Source: Actinobacteria bacterium HGW-Actinobacteria-2 (GTDB lineage Bacteria; Actinomycetota; Actinomycetes; Propionibacteriales; Propionibacteriaceae). Taken from it: a DNA stretch of 64,000 bases. Below the pieces are notes generated by a model. That model searched no databases, had not been told where the DNA came from, and was given only the letters and a program-made list of their open reading frames with translations. A program made the translations under genes and the position numbers. The stretch covers positions 310,964 to 374,963 of the forward strand of contig PHEY01000001.1 in assembly GCA_002841335.1 (NCBI GenBank), in the 5' to 3' direction. The stretch's first letter is position 1; every line of letters starts with the position of its first letter. Shown piece after piece: positions 53,884 to 61,364 of this stretch.

Positions 53884-54434
53884 TCGTCGACGTCGAGGTC
53901 GTCGTCGGCGCCGCCGGCGGTGACGTCGACCGTCCATTGGACGCCGTCGAGGAACCCTCGAGCCCGCTCGGTGCGCGGATAGCGCTGTTCCAGCTTCCGG
54001 AAGGCCGGCGAATGGTTGGTCTCGATCAGATGAGCCAACTCGTGGACCAGGACGTAGTCCAGCACCCAGCCCGGCATGTTCTGCAGTCGCGAGGACAGCC
54101 GAATCTGGTTGCTCGGTGTGCTGCACGAACCCCACCGACGCTGCTGGTTGTCCACCCAGCTGACCTGAACCGGCGGCATCGGGCCGCAGGGCTTCTCCAG
54201 GTAGGCACGCCACAGCTGCTCGGCGCGCAGAGCCAGCTCTTCGTCGCCTACTCGGGCGCTGACTCTCGCCTCACGGCGCAGGAACCGCTCCACCAAGGGT
54301 GGCAGTAGTGCCGCCTCCTGAGCCGCGCTCAGCCGAGCCGGAACCAGGGCCACCAGACGGCCCGCTTCGCGGCGCACCATGATCGTCCGGCGTCGCCGCG
54401 CACTACGGCGTACTTCGAGCTCGGGAACCCCCAT
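53874..54434 (-). CDS. YgjP-like M48/SprT-type metallopeptidase
   Basis: A 186-residue DUF45 protein. [25 protein letters not shown] is the usual beta N-terminus, QRRWGSCS the core motif, and [21 protein letters not shown] the zinc site (HELAH plus a third His). In mycobacteria a similar gene stands at this place. Its stop overlaps that of the DUF2342 gene by 10 bases. Start ATG 54434 ([11 protein letters not shown]); an upstream in-frame start at 54458 is less likely. Confidence 0.88.
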   Translation of the reverse strand: MGVPELEVRRSARRRRTIMVRREAGRLVALVPARLSAAQEAALLPPLVERFLRREARVSARVGDEELALRAEQLWRAYLEKPCGPMPPVQVSWVDNQQRRWGSCSTPSNQIRLSSRLQNMPGWVLDYVLVHELAHLIETNHSPAFRKLEQRYPRTERARGFLDGVQWTVDVTAGGADDDLDVDDQA

Positions 54435-54466
54435 GCCCCGAACCCTACGACACGCCACTGACGCGG

Positions 54467-54496
54467 TTGACCCCCGGGGTCGGCGGGCACTACTTT
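54467..54496 (+). promoter_or_regulatory. predicted promoter ahead of the hairpin RNA region
   Basis: TTGACC (54467-54472) and TACTTT (54491-54496) with 18 bases between. Transcription would start near 54503, at the beginning of the stem described at 54499-54577. Confidence 0.45.
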
Positions 54497-54498
54497 CT

Positions 54499-54577
54499 AC
54501 GAGAGGCCCCCAGTGGCCGGTTTGCTAGCAGGGGAAGGCAAGCGAATCGAAAAGCTGGGGGTCTCTTCGTCTAAGTG
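54499..54577 (+). ncRNA. candidate small structured RNA or leader
   Basis: Two nested stems are visible: an outer one pairing 54499-54513 with 54555-54570 (about 15 pairs, one bulge, one G-U), and an inner one, GTTTGC (54520-54525) with GCAAGC (54538-54543), with a purine-rich loop GCAGGGGAAG. A promoter lies directly before it and a TCTCTTCGTCT stretch follows the outer stem. It does not match any riboswitch or RNA family I can name. Alternatives: 5' leader of the zinc-ribbon gene at 54677, or a chance palindrome. Confidence 0.35.
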
Positions 54578-54583
54578 TTCAGC

Positions 54584-54614
54584 TTGACCGCTTTCCCCCG
54601 ACGACGGGCATAGA
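54584..54614 (+). promoter_or_regulatory. possible promoter of the zinc-ribbon gene
   Basis: TTGACC (54584-54589) with CATAGA (54609-54614) 19 bases further, or TAGACT (54611-54616) 21 bases further. Spacing is longer than ideal. Confidence 0.35.
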
Positions 54615-54676
54615 CTGAACGCGGCATTAAGTAGCCGAGCCCATCCCAGGGCAAAGCCGACCTACAGGAGGATTAC

Positions 54677-54838
54677 GTGGCCACGGATACCTACAAGGGC
54701 TCCTTCTACTGCGTGAAGTGCAAGGACCACCGCGATGCCGAGGGCGCCGTCACGGTCAACGAGAAGGGCACCCGGATCGCCAAGGCAAAGTGCCCCGTGT
54801 GTGGTACGAACCTCACCCGGTTCCTGCCGAAGGCCTGA
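54677..54838 (+). CDS. DUF5679 small zinc-ribbon protein
   Basis: A 53-residue protein with a two-knuckle zinc ribbon: CVKC (12-15) and CPVC (39-42). The body reads KGSFYCVKCKDHRDAEGAV and KGTRIAKAKCPVCGTNLTRF, the DUF5679 pattern common in actinobacteria. GTG start with a strong AGGAGGATT ribosome site 5-6 bases ahead, and a terminator 13 bases after the stop. Resembles small ribosome- or polymerase-associated ribbons; function unknown. Confidence 0.85.
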   Translation: MATDTYKGSFYCVKCKDHRDAEGAVTVNEKGTRIAKAKCPVCGTNLTRFLPKA

Positions 54839-54851
54839 GCCAAACCATTTT

Positions 54852-54892
54852 CAGGACGCCGACCCCTCCTCGGGTCGGCGTCCTGCGTTTTT
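54852..54892 (+). terminator. intrinsic terminator of the zinc-ribbon gene
   Basis: A perfect 14-bp stem (54852-54865 with 54872-54885), 6-base loop, followed by CGTTTTT. Confidence 0.93.
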
Positions 54893-54977
54893 CCCGGTGT
54901 TGCCAATTCCCGTCCTGGTGTTGTCGATAGCCCGACCACCGTTGTGATCGCCGCCCACTCCCCGCAGGCTGATCCCC

Positions 54978-55766
54978 ATGACTTCTGCCGCCATCCGGCT
55001 CCGACAGCCGCTGGCGGCACTGTGGCGGGCCGAAGGCGTCCTCCAGGTCGGGCTCGCCGAACCGGTCGTCATCGAGCCGGTCCCGGCCGCGGCCCAGCAG
55101 TTGGTCGAACTCCTGGCCACCCCACACACCCGTGGGCAGCTGATCGACCGCCTTCCGGCCATGTCGCCGGAGTGGATCGACTGGCTGTGCGGCCAACTGG
55201 AGCACGCCGGGCTCCTGGTGGGCCCGCCAATCCCGGTCGCCGAGGTGGCGATCTGGGGAACCGGGCCACTCGCGCAACGCCTGCTGACTCGCCTGATCGC
55301 CTGCGGCCTGCCGGCGTCCCGGTTGAGCCCGGAGGCCGTCGGCAGCCTGCACCGCGGGCGACTGGTGGTGCTGGCCGGTGAGCAGTGCGAGCCGGACCGC
55401 GCTCTGACCACCCAATTGACCAGGGCGCAGCAAAGTCACCTGGTGGTCCGACTGGAGCCCGAGCGGGCCGTTGTCGGGCCACTGGTGGTGCCCGGCGACA
55501 GCAGTTGTGTCCGATGCAGCGATCTTCAGCTGTGCGCCCACGACGACGCCTGGCCCCGGCTCCTGGCCCAGCTGTGCGCCCAGCGCACAACACCCGACCC
55601 GCTGCTGCTGGACTGGGCCACCACGACCGCAGTCACCCAGATCGCCGCATGGTCGGACCGACGACGCCCGGAGGTGCAAGGCCGCACCCTGGAGTTGGGT
55701 CGCGCCGAACTGCGGCTGCGGGCCCGCACCATTCCGATCCACCCCGATTGCGGGTGCCTGAGCTAG
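54978..55766 (+). CDS. orphan TOMM cyclodehydratase-like / leader-peptide-binding protein
   Basis: A 262-residue protein resembling the E1/ThiF-like (Ocin-ThiF) part of azoline cyclodehydratases. Residues ~1-85 look like a winged-helix peptide-recognition domain (AAAQQLVELLATPHTRGQLIDRLP). VAIWGTGPLAQRLLTRLIACG (~89-109) is a Rossmann-like loop. VVPGDSSCVRCSDLQLCAHDDAWPRLLAQL is the family signature, with zinc Cys pair CVRC, and the end HPDCGC gives the second Cys pair. No YcaO partner, precursor peptide or dehydrogenase lies nearby. The orthologue in mycobacteria (Rv3196) occupies the same spot. Function unknown. Confidence 0.8.
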   Translation: MTSAAIRLRQPLAALWRAEGVLQVGLAEPVVIEPVPAAAQQLVELLATPHTRGQLIDRLPAMSPEWIDWLCGQLEHAGLLVGPPIPVAEVAIWGTGPLAQRLLTRLIACGLPASRLSPEAVGSLHRGRLVVLAGEQCEPDRALTTQLTRAQQSHLVVRLEPERAVVGPLVVPGDSSCVRCSDLQLCAHDDAWPRLLAQLCAQRTTPDPLLLDWATTTAVTQIAAWSDRRRPEVQGRTLELGRAELRLRARTIPIHPDCGCLS

Positions 55767-55820
55767 GAATCGAATGCAGTCCGACTTCGGTAATCGGGTT
55801 CGGCAAGACACACTGGGCAG

Positions 55821-57143
55821 GTGAACGACACCGACGACGCCGGCAGCGTCCTCCCCGAGTCCGGCCTGGCGCGCAGCGCGCGGCTGATGAGTCTCCCGCT
55901 GGGCGTCGCCGCTCGCGCCACCGCGGGCGCCGGTCGGCGCCTCCTGGGTGCCGACGCCGAACAGGTCAGTGCGGAGTTGAAGGACGCTACCGCGGAACAG
56001 TTGTTCACCGTGCTGGGCGAGCTCAAGGGCGGCGCGATGAAGTTCGGCCAGATGCTCAGCATGTTCGAGGCGTTCCTGCCCGAGGACCTCGCCGCCCCAT
56101 TTCGAACCCGGCTGCGCCAACTGCAGGACGCCGCTCCCCCGATGCCGTCGTCGAAGGCCCAGGCTGTCCTGCGCGCGGAGTTGGGCAGCGACTGGCGCCG
56201 TGACTTCGCCGAACTCGACCTGCGTCCGGCCGCAGCCGCGTCCATCGGGCAGGTGCACCGCGGACGACTGACGGACGGAACCGAGGTCGCGGTGAAGATT
56301 CAGTACCCCGGCGCCGATGTCGCGATCGCCTCGGACCTGCGGCAGATCAAACGCCTCACCGCGATCATGGGTCCCCTCACCGGCGGCGTCGACCTGGGCT
56401 CGATCGCCGCCGAAATGGCCAAGAGAGTCACCGACGAGGTCGACTACACCCTGGAGGCCGGCGCCCAGGCGCAGGTCGCCGCGGCGCTGGCCGACCATCC
56501 CCGATTCGTGGTGCCACGGGTTCACCGGTTCAGTCGGCGGGTCCTGGTCAGCGACTGGATCGAGGGCCGCAAGCTCACCACCGTCATCGACGACAGCGAG
56601 GACGTCCGCAACCAGGCCGCGCTGGACTACGTCACCTTCTTGTTCGCCGGACCGAAGCTGGCCGGAATCCTGCACGGCGACCCGCACCCCGGCAACTACC
56701 TGATCACGCCGGACGGCCGCTTGGGCGTGGTCGACTACGGACTGTTCGCGCGAATGCCTGACGGCCTGCCGTCCGCGATGGGACGGCTGATCCGCACCGC
56801 CATGGACGGCGACTCCGCGGCCATGCTGGCCGGGTTGGCCGACGAGGGCTTCATCGCCCGTGACGTGAAGGCCGAGGAGTTGCTGGACTACCTGGCCCCG
56901 TTCGTCGAACCGGCCAGCGTGCCGATGTTCCACTTCAACCGGAACTGGGCGCGCGAGCAGTTCACCCGGGTGCACAACGCCATGCAGCCCGGCGGCGTCG
57001 CCACTCGACTGAACATCCCGCCGCTCTACACGATCATCTGGCGCGCCTGGCTGGGCGGCATCTCGGTGCTGTCGCAACTGGACGCGAAGGCCGACTTCGG
57101 CTCGGTGTTGCGGGAGTACTTGCCCGGTTTCGCCAAGTCCTAG
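55821..57143 (+). CDS. ABC1/AarF/UbiB family atypical kinase
   Basis: A 440-residue protein-kinase-like enzyme. The KxGQ motif GGAMKFGQMLS (~72-82), the Ala-rich loop AAAASIGQVHRG replacing the usual Gly loop, catalytic Lys VAVKIQYPG, HGDPHPGNYL (catalytic loop) and VVDYGLF (metal-binding Asp) are intact. UbiB proteins act in isoprenoid-quinone homeostasis and are ATPases more than protein kinases. No C-terminal membrane pair is obvious. GTG start; orthologue of Rv3197. whiB7, which follows in mycobacteria, is missing. Confidence 0.93.
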   Translation: MNDTDDAGSVLPESGLARSARLMSLPLGVAARATAGAGRRLLGADAEQVSAELKDATAEQLFTVLGELKGGAMKFGQMLSMFEAFLPEDLAAPFRTRLRQLQDAAPPMPSSKAQAVLRAELGSDWRRDFAELDLRPAAAASIGQVHRGRLTDGTEVAVKIQYPGADVAIASDLRQIKRLTAIMGPLTGGVDLGSIAAEMAKRVTDEVDYTLEAGAQAQVAAALADHPRFVVPRVHRFSRRVLVSDWIEGRKLTTVIDDSEDVRNQAALDYVTFLFAGPKLAGILHGDPHPGNYLITPDGRLGVVDYGLFARMPDGLPSAMGRLIRTAMDGDSAAMLAGLADEGFIARDVKAEELLDYLAPFVEPASVPMFHFNRNWAREQFTRVHNAMQPGGVATRLNIPPLYTIIWRAWLGGISVLSQLDAKADFGSVLREYLPGFAKS

Positions 57144-57271
57144 ACACCAGCTCAGCTCGAGCGGCCCGGATGCGGGGGCGATGTCGCCAGATCGACCAGA
57201 TGCCCTTGCATACCGCCGCATCCTGCACCTGCCGGGTCTAGCCTGCTCACATCAGCTGATCAGGGGGGATC

Positions 57272-59164
57272 GTGCTCACTACTCATTCGGGTTCCGCGAA
57301 GTCGATGGGGGCGCTCTGCGCGCTGGCGCTCCTGACCGTCTCGGTGTTGGCCGGGTGCAGCGGCGCCACCGCACCGGCGCCCGCCGCGACCAGCCCGGAG
57401 CCGTCCGCATTGGTCCTCAGCGACGAGGAGGACAGCTTCGGCGGCAGACTGCTCCAGGTCGTCGTTGAGGGGCTGGCCACTGGCGCCGCGCAGCAGGCCG
57501 GGGGTGATGTCTACGGCAACATCTTGGCCGACCTGGGGTGGGGCGGGCCGACCGACTCCCAGCGGTACGACGCCATGATGAACACGCTCTCCGCCATCGA
57601 AGACGGACTCACCGAGATCGGAGCCGAACTGGCGCAGCTTCAGGCTCAGCTCAAGATCACCGAAGACGAGATCATCGCCAACTCCAACGACCCGACCGAG
57701 GCGATCGACAAGATCGACACCTACAACCGGGAGTTGCAGGCTCTCGGCACCGACGGCCACCCAGGGAAGGGCGACCGATCAGCGATCATCAACTTCGCCC
57801 ATCAGGTCGAAGGCGCTTACGCGGTCGAAGGCTATGCCGACCAGATCGGCGACGCCATCATTCCGCTGACCGTGGCCAAGCGGCGGGTTCTGGACAACTA
57901 TGCCTCCCTGCTGATCGCGAAGATGGACGCCGGTGAGATCGATCTGCGCCACGCCTACTTCGCCCTGGAGAACTACTTCGCTCAACTGATGTACTACCAG
58001 CTCCAGGGAGTCACCCTCGTCGTCGAAGCCAAGACTGCCCTGGTCAAGAGCGGAGAGTCCCCGGATGGGGCCACGGCAGCGGAGTACTACGCCACCTTCA
58101 AGTCCAAGAAGCTGGCTCCAGAAGTTCAGAGCTTCATGGACAACACGTGGCGCCTGATCGTCGCCCGAGTCTCGTTGAAAACCACCAGCGGATTCCTCCC
58201 CGCGGACGCCCAAGGCATTGCTGCCAGAGCGGAGTTCTTGAGGACGCAAACCCTGGGCATCGATCATTTCGGACTTCGCGCTGATGCCGTGGTCACCAAG
58301 AACCATCGCGACACCGTGACGGACGCGGTCGCCACTGCGACCGACGGCACCACATACCCCGCGAAGTCCACCTCGACCACGGTGACCGGGCCGGTCTACG
58401 ACTCGTGGAGCGGCTACCGGGTGGAGTCCTCGACTGACTATCAAGTCGTCAGCTTCGACTTCGGCGCCGTCCCGGCCGGCAGCTACTCCCTGACCAGCGA
58501 AGCGGGCGTCTCCCCCGGTTCGGCTCTCGTGCAGCGCTACACCCCTGATTTCCTTCCGGACCCTGCCGGAAAGATCGTCTACGGCGCCGCTGTGGCCCAT
58601 ACTCGGATCGGCGCGCAGGAGGCATTCGCCGCTGGCGCCGGCACCGCTCACGGTCGCACCTGGAAGCACGACGGGGCGACTCATGTCAGCTTCACCGGCG
58701 ACCTCGAGGCCGGCAAGATCACCGCATCCGGTAGTCGTACCAACGGCGGCTTCTCCGGGGAGTACCAAGTCGACTATCGCTTCGTCTATGCCGGTTCGCA
58801 CGCGGTGACCGTCGAGATCCCCACCACGGCCTATGCAACTGGCACGTTGAAGACCGCTATCGACATGAATCTGGACGACCCCGGGTCAGCCAGCGCACAG
58901 GTGGCCGCCAGCATGGGCGTGTGGGATGCCACGAAAGGTGCCACCGTCAGCGCGAACAACAGCTGGTCGAAGGCTGTAGAGAACACCCAGAGCGCCAGCC
59001 CCCAGTGGAAGTCTCCCGGGAAGTTCAGCTTCACCGCCCAACCGGGGCACGCCTACACCGTCTTCTTCACCGTCACCGTGAAAGGCTCCAGCGATGACGG
59101 CTCGACAGCCGCCGATCTCAGCATCGAATCGACGAACGGGATGTACCTGCGGTTCGCAGGCTGA
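57272..59164 (+). CDS. large secreted lipoprotein of unknown function
   Basis: A 630-residue lipoprotein with lipobox LAGC (Cys29) after a clear signal peptide, then a short Pro/Ala/Ser linker. Residues ~55-330 are strongly helical: an amphipathic stretch FGGRLLQVVVEGLATGAAQQ, a heptad-like segment (LSAIEDGLTEIGAELAQLQ), and further long helices (FAHQVEGAYAVEGYADQIGD, YFALENYFAQLMYYQLQG). Residues ~340-630 look like beta-rich sandwich domains (SSTDYQVVSFDFGAVPAGS, SGEYQVDYRFVYAGSHAVTVEI, GHAYTVFFTVTVKG). The helical-plus-beta layout recalls pore-forming toxins, but no family is recognised. GTG start with AGGGGGGATC. Codons look slightly less GC-biased than neighbours. No partner gene; it stands alone between the ABC1 kinase and a flavin pair. 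Confidence 0.7.
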   Translation: MLTTHSGSAKSMGALCALALLTVSVLAGCSGATAPAPAATSPEPSALVLSDEEDSFGGRLLQVVVEGLATGAAQQAGGDVYGNILADLGWGGPTDSQRYDAMMNTLSAIEDGLTEIGAELAQLQAQLKITEDEIIANSNDPTEAIDKIDTYNRELQALGTDGHPGKGDRSAIINFAHQVEGAYAVEGYADQIGDAIIPLTVAKRRVLDNYASLLIAKMDAGEIDLRHAYFALENYFAQLMYYQLQGVTLVVEAKTALVKSGESPDGATAAEYYATFKSKKLAPEVQSFMDNTWRLIVARVSLKTTSGFLPADAQGIAARAEFLRTQTLGIDHFGLRADAVVTKNHRDTVTDAVATATDGTTYPAKSTSTTVTGPVYDSWSGYRVESSTDYQVVSFDFGAVPAGSYSLTSEAGVSPGSALVQRYTPDFLPDPAGKIVYGAAVAHTRIGAQEAFAAGAGTAHGRTWKHDGATHVSFTGDLEAGKITASGSRTNGGFSGEYQVDYRFVYAGSHAVTVEIPTTAYATGTLKTAIDMNLDDPGSASAQVAASMGVWDATKGATVSANNSWSKAVENTQSASPQWKSPGKFSFTAQPGHAYTVFFTVTVKGSSDDGSTAADLSIESTNGMYLRFAG

Positions 59165-59187
59165 CGGCCGTGCTGTGAGCACCAGCC

Positions 59188-59811
59188 CTATGCGCTGGCG
59201 CCCCGCAGCAACTCGGCGAAGTCGACCACCTCGACGAACTCATCGGCAGCCTGCCGCGGCTGGCTGGTGCTGCCGTTGAGCAGGCCCATCAGCTGGGACA
59301 CCGCCCGCGAGATCCGAGTGGGCAGCGTCCGTCCGGCGGTGCCGTCGGAGTCGACCGCGTGCGCGCCCCAGTCCTCGGTCGCCACGAACAGCGCCGTCGG
59401 AACCACGATGGCGTGCAGGTAGCTGAACAGCGGCCGCAGGGCGTGTTCGGTGACCAGCGAGTGTCGCGGAGTGCCACCGGTGGCGCCCAGCAGGACGGGC
59501 ACGTCGGTCAGCGCGGCGGCATCGATCAGGTCGAAGAACGACTTGAACAACCCCGAGTACGAACCCTGGTAGGTCGGAGTCAGAGCAACCACCGCGTCGG
59601 CGGTGGTCACCTGCTGCAGCGCCTCCCCCAGGGCCACGTTCGGAAAGCCGGTGACCAGATGGTCGGCGATCGGACGCGCCAGCGTCCGCAAGTCGACCCA
59701 CGAGACGTCGGTCTGCCCCACAGTCTGAAGTTCGGCCTCGATGGCCCGTCCCAGCCGGGCAGTGGCCGACTCCTGTGACAACCCGGCGTTGACGATCACG
59801 ATCCGCTTCAT
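59188..59811 (-). CDS. NADPH-dependent FMN reductase (CE1759-type)
   Basis: A 207-residue flavodoxin-like FMN reductase. IVNAGLSQESATARLG (FMN phosphate loop), TPTYQGSYSGLFKSFFDLID and LLGATGGTPRHSL are the conserved blocks. It is coupled to the next-upstream monooxygenase by a 1-base overlap (TGATG), or 4 bases if GTG 59814 is the start. The pair is known in actinobacteria as CE1758/CE1759: the reductase supplies FMNH2 to the luciferase-like oxygenase. Substrate not predictable. Confidence 0.9.
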   Translation of the reverse strand: MKRIVIVNAGLSQESATARLGRAIEAELQTVGQTDVSWVDLRTLARPIADHLVTGFPNVALGEALQQVTTADAVVALTPTYQGSYSGLFKSFFDLIDAAALTDVPVLLGATGGTPRHSLVTEHALRPLFSYLHAIVVPTALFVATEDWGAHAVDSDGTAGRTLPTRISRAVSQLMGLLNGSTSQPRQAADEFVEVVDFAELLRGASA

Positions 59812-61202
59812 CACTTGCGTCCATTCTGCTCGGCGGCGGCCAAGAGGGCATCGGCGTGCGCCACGGCGTCCTCATCGCTCCCGGCGCGCGGGTAGAACGA
59901 GGCACCGGTGACCGAGTCCTGGCCGGCGCCGGCGATCCGGACGCCGAAGGAGTCGCCGGAGCCGAACTCCTCGCGTTCCACCTCACCGCGCGGTTCGACC
60001 GCGGCGGTCGGCGCCTCGGCGGCGGCTTCGGAACTCGATCCGACTTCGATCCGATCGGCCTTGCGCTCGGCTCGAACGGCCTCGGCCTGGGCGGTGGCTT
60101 CGGCGATCCGCGACTGGTAACCCTCGCCGTGCAAGGCGGCAACCCGACTGGCGTGGGTGGGCGGGTCGGAGGGCACCTCCGGGTCGCGCATGGCTTCGAA
60201 CTCGCGGCGCAGTACCGGCAGCACCTCTTCGCCGAGCAGGTCGAGCTGCTCGAGCACGACCTTCAGCGGCAAGCCGGCGTGATCCATCAAGAACAGCTGT
60301 CGCTGGTAGTCACCGACGTATTCGCGGGACAGCAACACACTCTCGATGACCTGCTGGGGCGAGCCGACGGTCAGCGGAGTGAGTTCCATGAACTCCTCCA
60401 GGCTGGGGCCGTGCCCGTAGACCGGCGCGTTGTCGAAGAACGGACGGAACTCCTTGATCGCGTCTTGGGAGTTCTTGCGCATGAACACCTGGCCGCCGAG
60501 CCCGACGATGGCGGTCTTGGCCGGACCGTGGCCGTGGAACTCCCAACGGCGACGGTAGAGGTTGATCATCTGTCGGGCGTGATCGCGCGGCCAGAAGATG
60601 TGGTTGTGCAGGAACGCATCGCCGTAGTAGGCGGCCTGCTCGGCGATCTCGGGAGAGCGAATCGAGCCGTGCCACACCAGCGGCGGGACGCCGTCCAGGG
60701 GGCGTGGGGTGGAGGTGAAGCCCTGCAGCGGCGTGCGGAAGCGTCCCTGCCAGTCGACGACTTCTTCGTCCCACAGGCGGCGCAGCAGCGCGTAGTTCTC
60801 CACGGCCAGCGGGATGCCGTCGCGGATGTCCTTGCCGAACCACGGGTAGACCGGGCCGGTGTTGCCGCGTCCCATCATCAGGTCGACGCGACCGCCGGAC
60901 ATGTACTGCAGCATGGCGTAGTCCTCGGCGATCTTCACCGGATCGTTGGTGGTGATCAAGGTGGTCGCCGTCGACAGGGTCAGGGTCGAGGTCTCGGCCG
61001 CGATCCGTGCCAGCGTGGTGGTCGGCGAGGACGACCAGAACGGCGGGTTGTGGTGCTCACCGAGGGCGAAGACGTCTAGTCCCACCTCTTCGGCGTGCTT
61101 GGCCATGGTGATGGTGTTGGCGATGCGCTCAGCATCGTCGGGGGTGTGCCCGGTCACCGGGTTGGTGGTCAGGTCACTGACGCTGAAGATCCCGAACTGC
61201 AT
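59811..61202 (-). CDS. LLM-class flavin-dependent monooxygenase (CE1758-type)
   Basis: A 463-residue luciferase-like monooxygenase. The TIM-barrel core (~1-355) starts MQFGIFSVSDLT and includes FALGEHHNPPFW, YAMLQYMSGGRVDLMMGRG and PPLVWHGSIRSPEIAEQAAYYGDAFLHN. The last ~90 residues are a charged, Ala/Glu-rich extension (SSSEAAAEAPTAAVEPRGEVERE) seen in the CE1758 group, and end in a short helix. ATG with AGGAG 4 bases upstream. A promoter-operator region lies at 61239-61262. Confidence 0.92.
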   Translation of the reverse strand: MQFGIFSVSDLTTNPVTGHTPDDAERIANTITMAKHAEEVGLDVFALGEHHNPPFWSSSPTTTLARIAAETSTLTLSTATTLITTNDPVKIAEDYAMLQYMSGGRVDLMMGRGNTGPVYPWFGKDIRDGIPLAVENYALLRRLWDEEVVDWQGRFRTPLQGFTSTPRPLDGVPPLVWHGSIRSPEIAEQAAYYGDAFLHNHIFWPRDHARQMINLYRRRWEFHGHGPAKTAIVGLGGQVFMRKNSQDAIKEFRPFFDNAPVYGHGPSLEEFMELTPLTVGSPQQVIESVLLSREYVGDYQRQLFLMDHAGLPLKVVLEQLDLLGEEVLPVLRREFEAMRDPEVPSDPPTHASRVAALHGEGYQSRIAEATAQAEAVRAERKADRIEVGSSSEAAAEAPTAAVEPRGEVEREEFGSGDSFGVRIAGAGQDSVTGASFYPRAGSDEDAVAHADALLAAAEQNGRK

Positions 61203-61238
61203 GACTACTCCTGTCGTGGTTGGTCATCCACTCCCCAC

Positions 61239-61262
61239 AACATAGTTTACATTTCAAGTATT
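61239..61262 (-). promoter_or_regulatory. -10 box and operator-like inverted repeat of the flavin pair
   Basis: Minus strand TATGTT (61244-61239) is a plausible -10, 37 bases before the start codon. Overlapping it is a 20-base imperfect palindrome, ATAGTTTACATTTCAAGTAT (61242-61261, six of eight outer pairs), in a patch far more AT-rich than the neighbourhood. Such repeats are typical for MarR/TetR regulators; the regulator is not in the window. Confidence 0.45.
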
Positions 61263-61364
61263 CCGCTAGTGGCGGACAGCCCCCTCCGCTCTGGGCCTTG
61301 GCGCAGGACGTTGAGCGCGTCCGGGCTGAGCGCGGACCCGCTGGTGCTGCTCTTCGTCTGCGAC

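Noticed and set aside
54813-57221. 802-codon minus-strand ORF opposite the ABC1 kinase
   Set aside because: Shadow of the cyclodehydratase-like and ABC1 genes; crosses a strong terminator.
57144-57271. whiB7 expected after the ABC1 kinase as in mycobacteria
   Set aside because: Only 128 bases without a Cys-rich ORF; the gene is not here.
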